Shown here piece by piece: positions 1-7,676 of a DNA stretch of 23,127 nucleotides (positions are counted from its first letter, which is position 1; every line of letters starts with the position of its first letter). Where the stretch lies: positions 1 through 23,127 of the forward strand of contig CAYSCH010000120.1 of NCBI GenBank assembly GCA_964429355.1. Direction: 5' to 3'. Below the pieces are notes generated by a model. It searched no databases and was not told where the DNA came from. It saw only the letters and a program-made list of their open reading frames with translations. The position numbers were made by a program, and so were the translations under genes. The DNA comes from JAAYAY01 sp964429355 (GTDB taxonomy: Bacteria; Planctomycetota; Planctomycetia; Pirellulales; Thermoguttaceae).

Positions 1-3000
1 CAGCACGCCTCGGGCTGCGTCGACTTCAAGACTTCCAATGCCGTCAAACACGTAGTAGTCGTCGTTGGCCACGGGGGGGGCGTTGGCGACCGCCAGATCG
101 AAGGTAACGGTTGTCGCCTCGCCGTCGCTGTCGGTGACCGTGACGGTGACCACCTGCGTCTCGTCAGGACCATCGGCCGCCGGAAAGGACCAACTCCAGG
201 TGTTGTCGCCATTGTCGACGATGGTCCCGACCGAAGCGGTGAACGATACCAGATCGTCGCCGGGCTCGAGGTAAGTGCCCGTGTTCGTGGCCGTCTGGCC
301 TTCGAGCACCTCGACGCTTGGGAGATCCACCGCCACCGTGGGAGCCACATTCGCAACCGCAAGGTCGAACGTCACGGTGGCGGCTCCGCCATCCTCGTCG
401 GCAACGGTTACCGTGACCGTTACCGAATTGTCGGGGCCATCGGTCGTTTGCAGCGACCACTTCCAGGTACCGTCGCCATTGTCGACGACGGTACCCACGG
501 AGGCCGTGAACGAAAGTGCATCATCGCCCGGATCCTGGTAGGTGCCCGAGTTGGTTGCCAGCTCTCCTTCCTCCACGGCCACCGATTCGCTATCGACTGT
601 GGCGGTGGGTGCGACATTCTCGACAACGAGGCTGAAGGTAGTCGTGCTGACGCCGCCGTCGCTGTCGGTGGCCGTGATGGATACTGACTGCGACTGGCCC
701 GGGCCGTCAGTGGCCGCAAACGACCAACTCCACGTGCCGCTGCCGCTGTCGACGATCGTGCCAACGGAGGCCGCAAGTGTCAGCGTATCGGCGCCCAGAT
801 CGTCGTAGGTACCCGTGTTGGTTGCCGTCTGGCCTTCGCTGACCGTTACCGACGGCTCGTCCGCGGTCACGGTCGGTGCGACATTCTCGACCACAAGGTT
901 GAACGTGATCGTACCCGTCTCGCCGTCGCTGTCGGTGGCGGTAACGGTCACGACCTTCGAGTCGTCGGGGCCGTCAATGGTGGCAGACGACCAGCTCCAC
1001 GTGCCGTCGACGTTACTGAGAATCGTGCCGGCAGAGACGGCGAGCGTGACGGGATCGCCTCCCGGATCGCTGTAAGTGCCGGTATTGGTCGCGGTCGTCC
1101 CTTCGGCCACAGTCACCGATGCGTTCGTCACGGCGACCACCGGCGGCGAATTGCCGACCTCCACAGTGGCCTGGACAATCGGGCTCACAGCATCGCCATC
1201 GTCGCGGCAGCGGAGGAAGACCGTCCAGGTAGCCGGCCCGTCGATGCCCTCAGCGGAAAACAGCGGGTTCTGGACGTTTTCGTCGCCTTGCGTGGCCGCG
1301 TCGCCCGCCTCGCCGAAGACACCGTCGTCGTCCAGGTCCCACTCATAGACGATCTTCGGCTGATCGCCCGCCACATCCGTTCCTGAACCGGCCAACTGGA
1401 CTGTTTCGAATTCATCAACCTCGTAGGGGCCGTTGGCGTTGGCCACCGGCGCCACGTTGACGACGGTCAACGCGAACTGCTCGGTGGATGACATTCCGTC
1501 TTCGTCGGTCAGCTTGACGGACACGACATAGGATCCGTCGTCTTCATAGACGTGACCGGCCTCGATGGACCCGACGGCCGGAGGCCCGGTGCTTTCTACG
1601 TCGGCTTGACCTGAAGTATCGGTCGAGTTGTCCCCCCAGTCGATCTCATAAACAAACGGCCCTTCGCTATCGAGATCGAGAAATGTGGCGATCGTGCCGA
1701 AATCGACTGCCCCTTCCGACACGGTGGTGTTGCCGATGACGGCCACGACGGGAGCTTCGTTGTCCGCCGCCGCAAGGACCAGCGAGGTCGCGGAAGCGGA
1801 ATAGGCTCCTTCCTTCAGCGGTCCCACGAACGCTCTGCTCGACCGGAAGGAAATACCAGTAGCAGCGTTCCTGGATGCGGCCGCCAGGACGGCAGACTCT
1901 CCGCCGCTGTCGCCCACAAACACCTGGTACTCCTGGGAAGTCATGGGGCCAACGAACACCCGGCTGGTTTGAACCGCGGCCAACGCCGCACTGGACGCCG
2001 CAGGAACGTCCTGGACGGTAACGGAGAACGTCCGCGAGTGGGTCCCGCCATCGTCGTCCGTAAGCGTGACCGTGACTTCATAGGGGATCACATTGTTGTC
2101 GCCGTCAACCCGCTCGCTCGCATAGGTGTGGGTGGCCGTAATTGTGCCGGTGAGCCCCGCCACATTGCCGGGAGGGCCAGTGGGCAGCTCGACAACCGTC
2201 GCCTGGTTCTCAGTGCCGTCGCCCCAATTGACGAGGGCCGTATGGGTATCGAGAGTGCCCTTGTCGACAAAGCTGGCCGGGCCAAGGGTGAAGAGCTCAT
2301 CTTCCTTCACGGTGGCAGCGGCAATCTCGCCGAGTTCGGGGGCCACGTTGGCCACCGTCACCGCAACGGTCTCCGTATCGGCGGCACCATCGTCGTCGGT
2401 GATCGTGACGGTCACCGTGTACGGAATGATATTGTCTGTTCCAGCCTTCTTCTCGTCGGCATAGACGTGGGTCCCGGTGACGGTTCGGGCCACCGCGTCC
2501 ACCGTTCCCGCCTGAGGTTCCGTGCCATCGCCCCAATCGATCACGGCGGTGTGGGTGTCCGACGTGCCGGCATCGGTGAAGCTTACCAGGCCAAGCGTGA
2601 AGGATGCGCCTTCGCTCACGTTGGCAGCGGTCATCGGGCCCAGGACCGGTGCGGCGTTGCTCACGGTCACCGCAAGGGTCCCCGAGGCCACACCACCGTC
2701 GTCGTCGGTGACCGTGATGGTAACGGTGTAGGGGATGACATTTCCGGTGTTGTCCTCGTTTTGCTCGGCGTACACATGGGTTCCGGAAACGGTGCGGGCA
2801 GCGGAATCGACCACGCCGGCCTCGGCCGCTGTGCCGTCACCCCAATCGATCAGGGCGGTGTGAACATCCACCGTGCCGGCGTCCGTAAAACTGGCAAGTA
2901 CCTTGCTGAACGACTCCCCTTCCAAAATCTGCTGGGCCGCGATGGGTGTGACCTGCGGGGCGGCATTGGTGACCTCGGCGGTCTTGTCGATGCTGATGCT

Positions 3001-5646
3001 GCCACCATCGCCGTCGGCAACGGTCACACGCACATTGTAGACATGGGTCGCCGAGGGAGTTTGCCCTGGGGTGGTGTTTGGACCATCGTCGGCATATCGA
3101 TGAGGGTCGGACAGCGGAGTTGTCGGGATCGTGAATTCCTTCTGCCCGCTCGGGAGCACGACTACCGTATCCGACGTCCCGTCGCCCCAACTGACCGTGA
3201 CGGTGTGCGTGTCGAGGGCGCCGTCCTCAAATGTGCCGTGGATGTAGGCGATCTCCCCCTCGGTGACCGGGGCGATATCGTCGACCACGAGCGTCCGCGG
3301 CGCCACATTGTTGACGATCACCGTCATGAAGCGTTCGAGCGAAATGCCGCCGGCGTCGTCTTCCAGTGTGATCGTCACCACAAATCGGCCGTCCTTTTCA
3401 TACGTGTGGGCCCCGTCGAACGATCCCCAGGTCAGCTTTCCGGAACTTCCCGAAACGAGGATCTCGGCATTTCCAGTGTCGGGCGCTGAGCCGTCGGCCC
3501 AGTCGATTTCGTAGCGGAAGGCCGTGGTGTCAAGTTGAACGTCGTAGAAGCCCGGGTCGGTGAATAGACCGAGGTTCGCAACACTGAGTTCGGCCCCCTC
3601 GTCCACCACACGCAGGCCGCGGACCCACAGGCTCGGCGCCACGTTCTCCACAGTCACGGAGAATGTGCTTGTTCCCACGGCCCCCCGGTCATCGCTCACC
3701 CGAACGGACACGGAGTGGGAGCCGACCTCGGCGCCGAAGTCATAGTCGAGTTTGACCGTTCGGCCCTCGAGCGTGGCCGGCTGCCAGTCCGCGGCACCGC
3801 CATAATTGACCTCCGCGGTCCACTGGTCGTCGCCGGGATCCGTGAACGTCAAATCGCGAGTGAGTCGGTCCCCTTCGTTGATCGTGACTGCGTCCACCGT
3901 GGCGACGACGGGCGCGACGTTGACCACCGTGATCGACGTGGTCTTGGAGTCGGATCCGCCGTCGTCGTCGGTGACAGTGACGGTAACCGTGTAGGGATCG
4001 CCTGCCGCCCCGGCTGAGTAGTCATCGAGATACCGGTGCGGACGGGTGAAGCCTCGCTCGCCCGCGGTCAAATCGAAGGTGTCGCTGTTGCCATCTCCCC
4101 AATCGATCAGAATAGTGTGAACGTCGACGAGGCTCGCGTCGGTGAATCCGCAAGAGAGGGTGGTAGTTCCCCCTTCGTCGATCGTGCCCGGATCGGCCTC
4201 CAGATCGGTGATCGCGGGAGCCGGGGTACCCACGCGGATCGAGTCCGCGGCATAGGCGTAGCGGATGTGGCCGGCCTCATCGCTAATCGTGCCGAGCAGA
4301 TAGTAGTCGCCAAGTGCGACGCCGGTCAGATCGCCGACACCCGATTTGGCTGCGGGAACTGCTCCGGTCTTCTCCAGAGTCTGCCCCGACTGGCCGCTGA
4401 CGAGAATCGCGTTGGCGTTGTAGGGATTCTGATCCGGATCAAGATAGAAGCGGGCCGACGATGGGCTGTCGTAGTCCTGGTGGTAGAAATCGACGTTCAG
4501 CTTGTCGCCGGGCGCGAAGTCTCGCTGAGCAGATGACATTTCCAGACCGAGCATGTTGGGCCAGACGGCAGCCGTCCATGTCAGCGTCGAGCGAGCCCCT
4601 TCGCCTCCGAGGGCCGCGGTCACACCGGCGCCCGGCCGGGCCCCTCCGGCCACTCGGCTGAAATGGTATCCCGTTTCGGCTCGTGGACCGGCCATTTCCT
4701 GGGTCGTGTCGTACCAGGTGGCCAGGTTGGCCGCGGTCAACTTCACTTCGCCATCATCGATTCCCTCGGTCGTGTCGATCGTGCCGTGGTACCAGAGATG
4801 CACGTTGGAGTGAGCGCTCGAATAGCCCAGGCCGTCGTCGAGGATGTCGTCGTTCAGTTCCGCATTGAAAGCCCCTGGGACCACTTCGCCGTCGAAGTCC
4901 AACGGATCCAGGTCTTTGCGCCAGTAGCTATCGCCAAAGACCACGTTCTCCGTAATGGAGAAGCTGTTGTCGCCCCAATCGTCGGGATCGACGATGAATT
5001 CCAGCGGATGCGTGTCGAGATAGGTGACCTGATCGACCCACACTCCTGCCTCGCCAAGATCTTCCGCCAGAGCGCCCACCAACGATGCTCCCCGGCTGTG
5101 CCCGATCAAGTGGACCGGCGAAGCCAAGAGGTCGCCCCCCAACGAGGCCAGATCGGTGAACAGATATCTCGAAACCGCCCCGGCAACGGTCTGGGTGGTT
5201 ACCTCCAACGGCGCGGCAACGGCTGACCAGTCAAGGGAGACGACCGCTTCACCCGCCAACGATTTGGCCAGATCGTACGTGGCCGCCGTGTCTTCTGCGG
5301 CTGGCGCGAAACTGCCGGAGAATTCCCAGCCGGTGACCTGGATTTTGTTGTCAACTTCCTCAACGGTCATCTTGAATTGAGCGACATCTTCAGCCGTACC
5401 CCCGAAGGCCTCGCCGATCCGGACGGCAACCTCGTCGGCCATTCCGGCCACCCATTCGGGCAACTTGGGATCATCTCCGAACGCCTGGGCACCGTGCGTG
5501 ATGAAGGTCACACCACTGAGCAATCTCCGCTCCTCCAGCGGCTGGCATGCCAGGAGACGAAGCTTCGGACGTGACTTGCGCGTGTTCTTCGGGGCGGCGG
5601 GACCAAGGATTGAACTGCGGAGACGTTCAAAGCTGAATCGGCGCAT
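1..5646 (-). CDS. Giant extracellular protein: LEPR-XLL-like N-terminus, alpha/beta-hydrolase domain, PKD array and Ig-like repeats (C-terminus outside window)
   Basis: The frame starting at ATG 5646 stays open to base 1, giving at least 1882 residues; spot checks near 5000, 4000, 3000 and 2000 agree on the frame. Residues 37-44 read LEERRLLS, the LEPR-XLL-type motif known at the N-terminus of giant planctomycete surface proteins; there is no classical signal peptide. Residues about 45-330 look like an alpha/beta hydrolase, with THG near 50 and GHSRG around Ser184. Asp211 (YLDTHP) and His283 (NVHLWYHG) are candidate triad partners by inference. From about 472 come PKD-type units marked by IDWGDGT and YTVTVTVTDDDGG, then four Ig-like repeats of about 89 residues. 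The last residues (PPVANDDYYVFDG) resemble the start of a tandem-95/cadherin-like domain. GGTGAGG lies about 10 bases upstream of the ATG. The protein is probably cell-surface or secreted; the hydrolase substrate is unknown. Confidence 0.88.
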   Translation of the reverse strand, partial: MRRFSFERLRSSILGPAAPKNTRKSRPKLRLLACQPLEERRLLSGVTFITHGAQAFGDDPKLPEWVAGMADEVAVRIGEAFGGTAEDVAQFKMTVEEVDNKIQVTGWEFSGSFAPAAEDTAATYDLAKSLAGEAVVSLDWSAVAAPLEVTTQTVAGAVSRYLFTDLASLGGDLLASPVHLIGHSRGASLVGALAEDLGEAGVWVDQVTYLDTHPLEFIVDPDDWGDNSFSITENVVFGDSYWRKDLDPLDFDGEVVPGAFNAELNDDILDDGLGYSSAHSNVHLWYHGTIDTTEGIDDGEVKLTAANLATWYDTTQEMAGPRAETGYHFSRVAGGARPGAGVTAALGGEGARSTLTWTAAVWPNMLGLEMSSAQRDFAPGDKLNVDFYHQDYDSPSSARFYLDPDQNPYNANAILVSGQSGQTLEKTGAVPAAKSGVGDLTGVALGDYYLLGTISDEAGHIRYAYAADSIRVGTPAPAITDLEADPGTIDEGGTTTLSCGFTDASLVDVHTILIDWGDGNSDTFDLTAGERGFTRPHRYLDDYSAGAAGDPYTVTVTVTDDDGGSDSKTTSITVVNVAPVVATVDAVTINEGDRLTRDLTFTDPGDDQWTAEVNYGGAADWQPATLEGRTVKLDYDFGAEVGSHSVSVRVSDDRGAVGTSTFSVTVENVAPSLWVRGLRVVDEGAELSVANLGLFTDPGFYDVQLDTTAFRYEIDWADGSAPDTGNAEILVSGSSGKLTWGSFDGAHTYEKDGRFVVTITLEDDAGGISLERFMTVIVNNVAPRTLVVDDIAPVTEGEIAYIHGTFEDGALDTHTVTVSWGDGTSDTVVVLPSGQKEFTIPTTPLSDPHRYADDGPNTTPGQTPSATHVYNVRVTVADGDGGSISIDKTAEVTNAAPQVTPIAAQQILEGESFSKVLASFTDAGTVDVHTALIDWGDGTAAEAGVVDSAARTVSGTHVYAEQNEDNTGNVIPYTVTITVTDDDGGVASGTLAVTVSNAAPVLGPMTAANVSEGASFTLGLVSFTDAGTSDTHTAVIDWGDGTEPQAGTVDAVARTVTGTHVYADEKKAGTDNIIPYTVTVTITDDDGAADTETVAVTVANVAPELGEIAAATVKEDELFTLGPASFVDKGTLDTHTALVNWGDGTENQATVVELPTGPPGNVAGLTGTITATHTYASERVDGDNNVIPYEVTVTLTDDDGGTHSRTFSVTVQDVPAASSAALAAVQTSRVFVGPMTSQEYQVFVGDSGGESAVLAAASRNAATGISFRSSRAFVGPLKEGAYSASATSLVLAAADNEAPVVAVIGNTTVSEGAVDFGTIATFLDLDSEGPFVYEIDWGDNSTDTSGQADVESTGPPAVGSIEAGHVYEDDGSYVVSVKLTDEDGMSSTEQFALTVVNVAPVANANGPYEVDEFETVQLAGSGTDVAGDQPKIVYEWDLDDDGVFGEAGDAATQGDENVQNPLFSAEGIDGPATWTVFLRCRDDGDAVSPIVQATVEVGNSPPVVAVTNASVTVAEGTTATNTGTYSDPGGDPVTLAVSAGTILSNVDGTWSWSSATIDGPDDSKVVTVTATDSDGETGTITFNLVVENVAPTVTADEPSVTVSEGQTATNTGTYDDLGADTLTLAASVGTIVDSGSGTWSWSFAATDGPGQSQSVSITATDSDGGVSTTTFSLVVENVAPTATVDSESVAVEEGELATNSGTYQDPGDDALSFTASVGTVVDNGDGTWKWSLQTTDGPDNSVTVTVTVADEDGGAATVTFDLAVANVAPTVAVDLPSVEVLEGQTATNTGTYLEPGDDLVSFTASVGTIVDNGDNTWSWSFPAADGPDETQVVTVTVTDSDGEATTVTFDLAVANAPPVANDDYYVFDGIGSLEVDAARGVL
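64..1130 (-). repeat. Four tandem Ig-like repeats of about 89 residues inside the giant protein
   Basis: The coding sequence repeats with a period of about 267 bp. Each unit opens with a pattern like VxVxEGxxATNTGTY, continues through SxGT(I/V)xxNxDGTWSWS and ends with TVTVTDSDGE followed by LxVxNVAPT. The shared motif TATNTGTY or close variants recurs near 1080, 815, 545 and 280. The units differ enough at DNA level that they are not a recent perfect duplication. They are probably rigid beta-sandwich spacers; no binding partner can be inferred. Confidence 0.8.
1300..4240 (-). repeat. Array of about nine PKD-type domains, roughly 300 bp each
   Basis: The coding sequence holds a series of units with a WGDG core: IDWGDGNSDT near 4110, VNYGG near 3810, IDWADGS near 3508, VSWGDGTSDT near 3200, IDWGDGT near 2857 and 2545, VNWGDGT near 2240, IDWGDNSTDT near 1650 and YEWDLDDDG near 1350. 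Each ends with a VTVTDDDGG-type strand and a VANVAP linker. Neighbouring units share DNA-level similarity: 2392-2424 and 2701-2733 differ at about 5 of 33 bases, at a spacing of 309 bp. PKD folds usually act as extracellular spacers or glycan- and protein-binding modules. Confidence 0.8.
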
Positions 5647-5654
5647 GATAGTAC

Positions 5655-5670
5655 CTCACCCTTCGGTGGG
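5655..5670 (-). promoter_or_regulatory. Short inverted repeat overlapping the ribosome-binding site of the giant protein gene
   Basis: CTCACC and GGTGGG flank a four-base loop just upstream of the ATG at 5646. In the mRNA this gives CCCACC-GAAG-GGTGAG, which has one A-C mismatch and would partly cover the GGTGAGG ribosome-binding sequence. It could tune translation, but the stem is short and may be chance. Confidence 0.2.
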
Positions 5671-6144
5671 ATGGATGATCCAATGGCGGGGAGCCGCAGG
5701 TGGGTTGGGTTCGGCAGCTCGAAAACGGGATAACGCTTCGGCCAAGTGCGCTGGCAGGGAACGTCGGCAGGCAGCAGAAACATGGAGGATCGACAAGACG
5801 TCGCGGCGATCTGTCTTGCCAAGCCGCACCAGTTTACCCAGGCTCCAACCGAGAATCCTGCTCCTTCAGGTGGCTGAATGAATTTGGAGTACTTACCAAG
5901 ACGTACCCAGAACAATGTAGCGAACGGGAAAAATCCACGAAATTGCCACACAAGTTCTGGAGGGAACCTAGTCTCTGGGGCAGAGCAACGCCAATCGGTT
6001 TTCCACGCCAGACGCGGGCCTATTTCGACCGGGACTGTCCCAACGGAGTCCAATACCTCCTGGCTCCGTAATCGGGATCATCATGACGGTGGAAAAAGGA
6101 CATGTCAAGCATTTGCCCGAAAAAACTACCCGGAGTACCCATCT

Positions 6145-6288
6145 TAAGAAGTCCTCACAAACGTATGAGTTTCCCGCGGGCATGGATGGGCACAGCCGGT
6201 GGTTTTGGCAGCGGCTCTAAGAAGTCCTCACAAGTTTCCCACGGGCAGGGATGGGCACGGCCGCCGGTGGTTGTGGCAGCGACTCTAA
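6145..6288. repeat. Tandem pair of imperfect repeats, about 73 and 71 bp
   Basis: Copy 1 (6145-6217) and copy 2 (6218-6288) both begin TAAGAAGTCCTCACAA, share GTTTCCC-CGGGCA-GGATGGGCAC and GCCGGTGGTT-TGGCAGCG blocks, and end in CTC. Copy 1 has eight extra bases after the first block; copy 2 has three extra bases in the middle. After copy 2 the unit restarts with TAA and then diverges. The pair is intergenic, so it may be a family of dispersed intergenic elements or the remnant of a decayed gene. Confidence 0.75.
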
Positions 6289-6370
6289 CTGCGATTGTGA
6301 GAGGCCCGCAGATGCGATCGTGCTGCAAACGCCTATTTCCAGAACGCGGAGCTGGTCAGCAGGTGTGCTG

Positions 6371-7552
6371 TTACTCTCCCAGCACAAATCGGGCCTCGAG
6401 CCAGTTGGCCTGGTCCTGGACGTCGGCCGCCTCGGCGAAGTCGACGACCAGATCGATCCGCTCGGCGCCTCCCACGTCGACGGCGATCGGAACGGGCGGG
6501 TCGAATCCGCGAACCGTAGGGCTCACGTATTTCTCATTGCCGTCGACGAACACGCGAAAGCGGACGCTTCCCAGCCCCTCCGTTCCGTCGTCGATGCAAA
6601 GTCCCGCCTGGAACCGGATTGAGTTTTTCGGCGGGGCATAGCTGATACGTGCGGCCGTATACATGCCCAGTCCCTTGAGGTGCAAACGGCCTCCAGATCG
6701 CATCAAGCCTCCCAGCGCGTTACGGTCTTTCTGGTATTCCCATGTGCGATCCAGGTAGGGCACATGGCGATAGCCCGCCGGCGACAAATCGGAGAGATAC
6801 ACCAGACGCGGAGATGCCGGTTGCAGGAAAGCTATTTTCTTCGTCGCGGTTTTCCAGGAGAGCCCGCCGACCGTTTCCAGAGTCCCCGTCTCTCCGTCGA
6901 CTGTCAACTGCTTCACGCAGACACGGCTGCCATCGGCCAACCCTACGACGGATGGGTTGGCGGTTCCAGCCGGAGTGGAGCGGGGAAAGCTGATTGTGCT
7001 GATATTTCCCAGGTCGAGCTGGATGGGTCCCACCGATGTGCGCAGCGCGATGTCCCGGTCGCTCAGGGCGGTCAGTTCACCGCGCATCCGGTCGCCGTTG
7101 AGCATGACAACCCGGGTTGTCTCTGCTTCGTTGCGGACCGCCTCGTCGAGCAGCCGATCGCGGTCCAGGTGGGAGGCGGGAAGACGAGTCACCACAGCGG
7201 CAATCTCCTGGCGAGGGAGCCGCACGAGCCCGACCGAGTCCGAATCGAGCGAGAGATCCGCCTGGCCCGCCTCCAGGATCCCGGCCACCAGGAGCGTGCC
7301 GTCGCGGAGGACGAACACCGGCGCACGATCGGGATCGACACAGTCGCCCCAGCGGACCAGTGTGCCGGCTGGGAGTTCCCTCTTGCCACCTTCCGTCTCG
7401 AACACCGCGAGCCCCTTCGGATCGACACTCACCAGGGTACCCCGAAAGGGAGCCCCTTCAAGCGGAACGGCAAGGGGCTTGTCTTCCGGCGCGGCAACGT
7501 CTGGAGCAAGCAGGAGAGAGAGGGCCGGGATGATCGAGGGAAGGAGTCCCAT
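6371..7552 (-). CDS. Secreted NPCBM-domain protein with repeated small beta modules
   Basis: The product has 393 residues. ATG 7552 is chosen because it gives a signal peptide (MGLLPSIIPALSLLLA, cleavage near residue 20) and does not overlap the upstream gene; a longer frame to 7900 would read through 7677-7900 of that gene. Residues about 252-392 match the NPCBM fold (putative carbohydrate-binding, first described next to glycoside hydrolases): GLGMYTAARISY, a buried FQAGLCIDDG strand, VRFRVFVDGNEK, and a closing D-x-x-NW-x-x-ARFVL strand. Residues about 30-250 look like four copies of a 40-residue beta motif. It is the last gene of the cluster, 124 bp after the toroid gene, and may have its own promoter. 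The probable role is cell-wall or extracellular glycan binding; ligand unknown. Confidence 0.85.
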   Translation of the reverse strand: MGLLPSIIPALSLLLAPDVAAPEDKPLAVPLEGAPFRGTLVSVDPKGLAVFETEGGKRELPAGTLVRWGDCVDPDRAPVFVLRDGTLLVAGILEAGQADLSLDSDSVGLVRLPRQEIAAVVTRLPASHLDRDRLLDEAVRNEAETTRVVMLNGDRMRGELTALSDRDIALRTSVGPIQLDLGNISTISFPRSTPAGTANPSVVGLADGSRVCVKQLTVDGETGTLETVGGLSWKTATKKIAFLQPASPRLVYLSDLSPAGYRHVPYLDRTWEYQKDRNALGGLMRSGGRLHLKGLGMYTAARISYAPPKNSIRFQAGLCIDDGTEGLGSVRFRVFVDGNEKYVSPTVRGFDPPVPIAVDVGGAERIDLVVDFAEAADVQDQANWLEARFVLGE

Positions 7553-7676
7553 GGTGATGTGGCGAGAGGGGGAGGATGGCAAGGGCAAGTCTCGAATGGT
7601 GCAAAGGTATTCGATGGCGACAGGCAAATACGATTTGGCCCCCGTGCGGCACGGACCCTGCTCGTGTGGCACCTGC

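Larger units (their letters stand above)
5647..6370. other. Intergenic region without a convincing gene
   Basis: These 724 bases separate the NPCBM gene from the giant surface-protein gene. Open frames of 120-180 codons exist on both strands, but they overlap each other, lack family resemblance, and one of them runs into the start of the giant gene. The stretch from about 5860 to 6150 looks richer in A and T than the flanking genes. It probably holds the promoter of the giant gene and the transcript end of the upstream cluster, but I could not place a confident promoter or hairpin terminator. Its right half holds a tandem repeat pair, listed separately. Confidence 0.6.

Noticed and set aside
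1969..3489. A 506-codon open frame on the plus strand
   Set aside because: It is antisense to the PKD array; its repeated Gly/Val/Asp/His pattern mirrors the PKD repeats read backwards.
100..4100. GTC/TCG-rich short repeats that look like microsatellites (for example near 2390, 2700 and 3960)
   Set aside because: They encode the repeated TDDDGG and TDSDGE turns of the PKD and Ig-like domains, so they follow from protein repeats.
5508..6053. A 181-codon minus-strand frame upstream of the giant gene
   Set aside because: It overlaps the start of the giant gene in another frame, has no family resemblance and its composition is unlike the neighbouring genes.
6289..6370. A possible transcription terminator after the NPCBM gene
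   Set aside because: No stem of useful length followed by a T run could be found on the minus strand.
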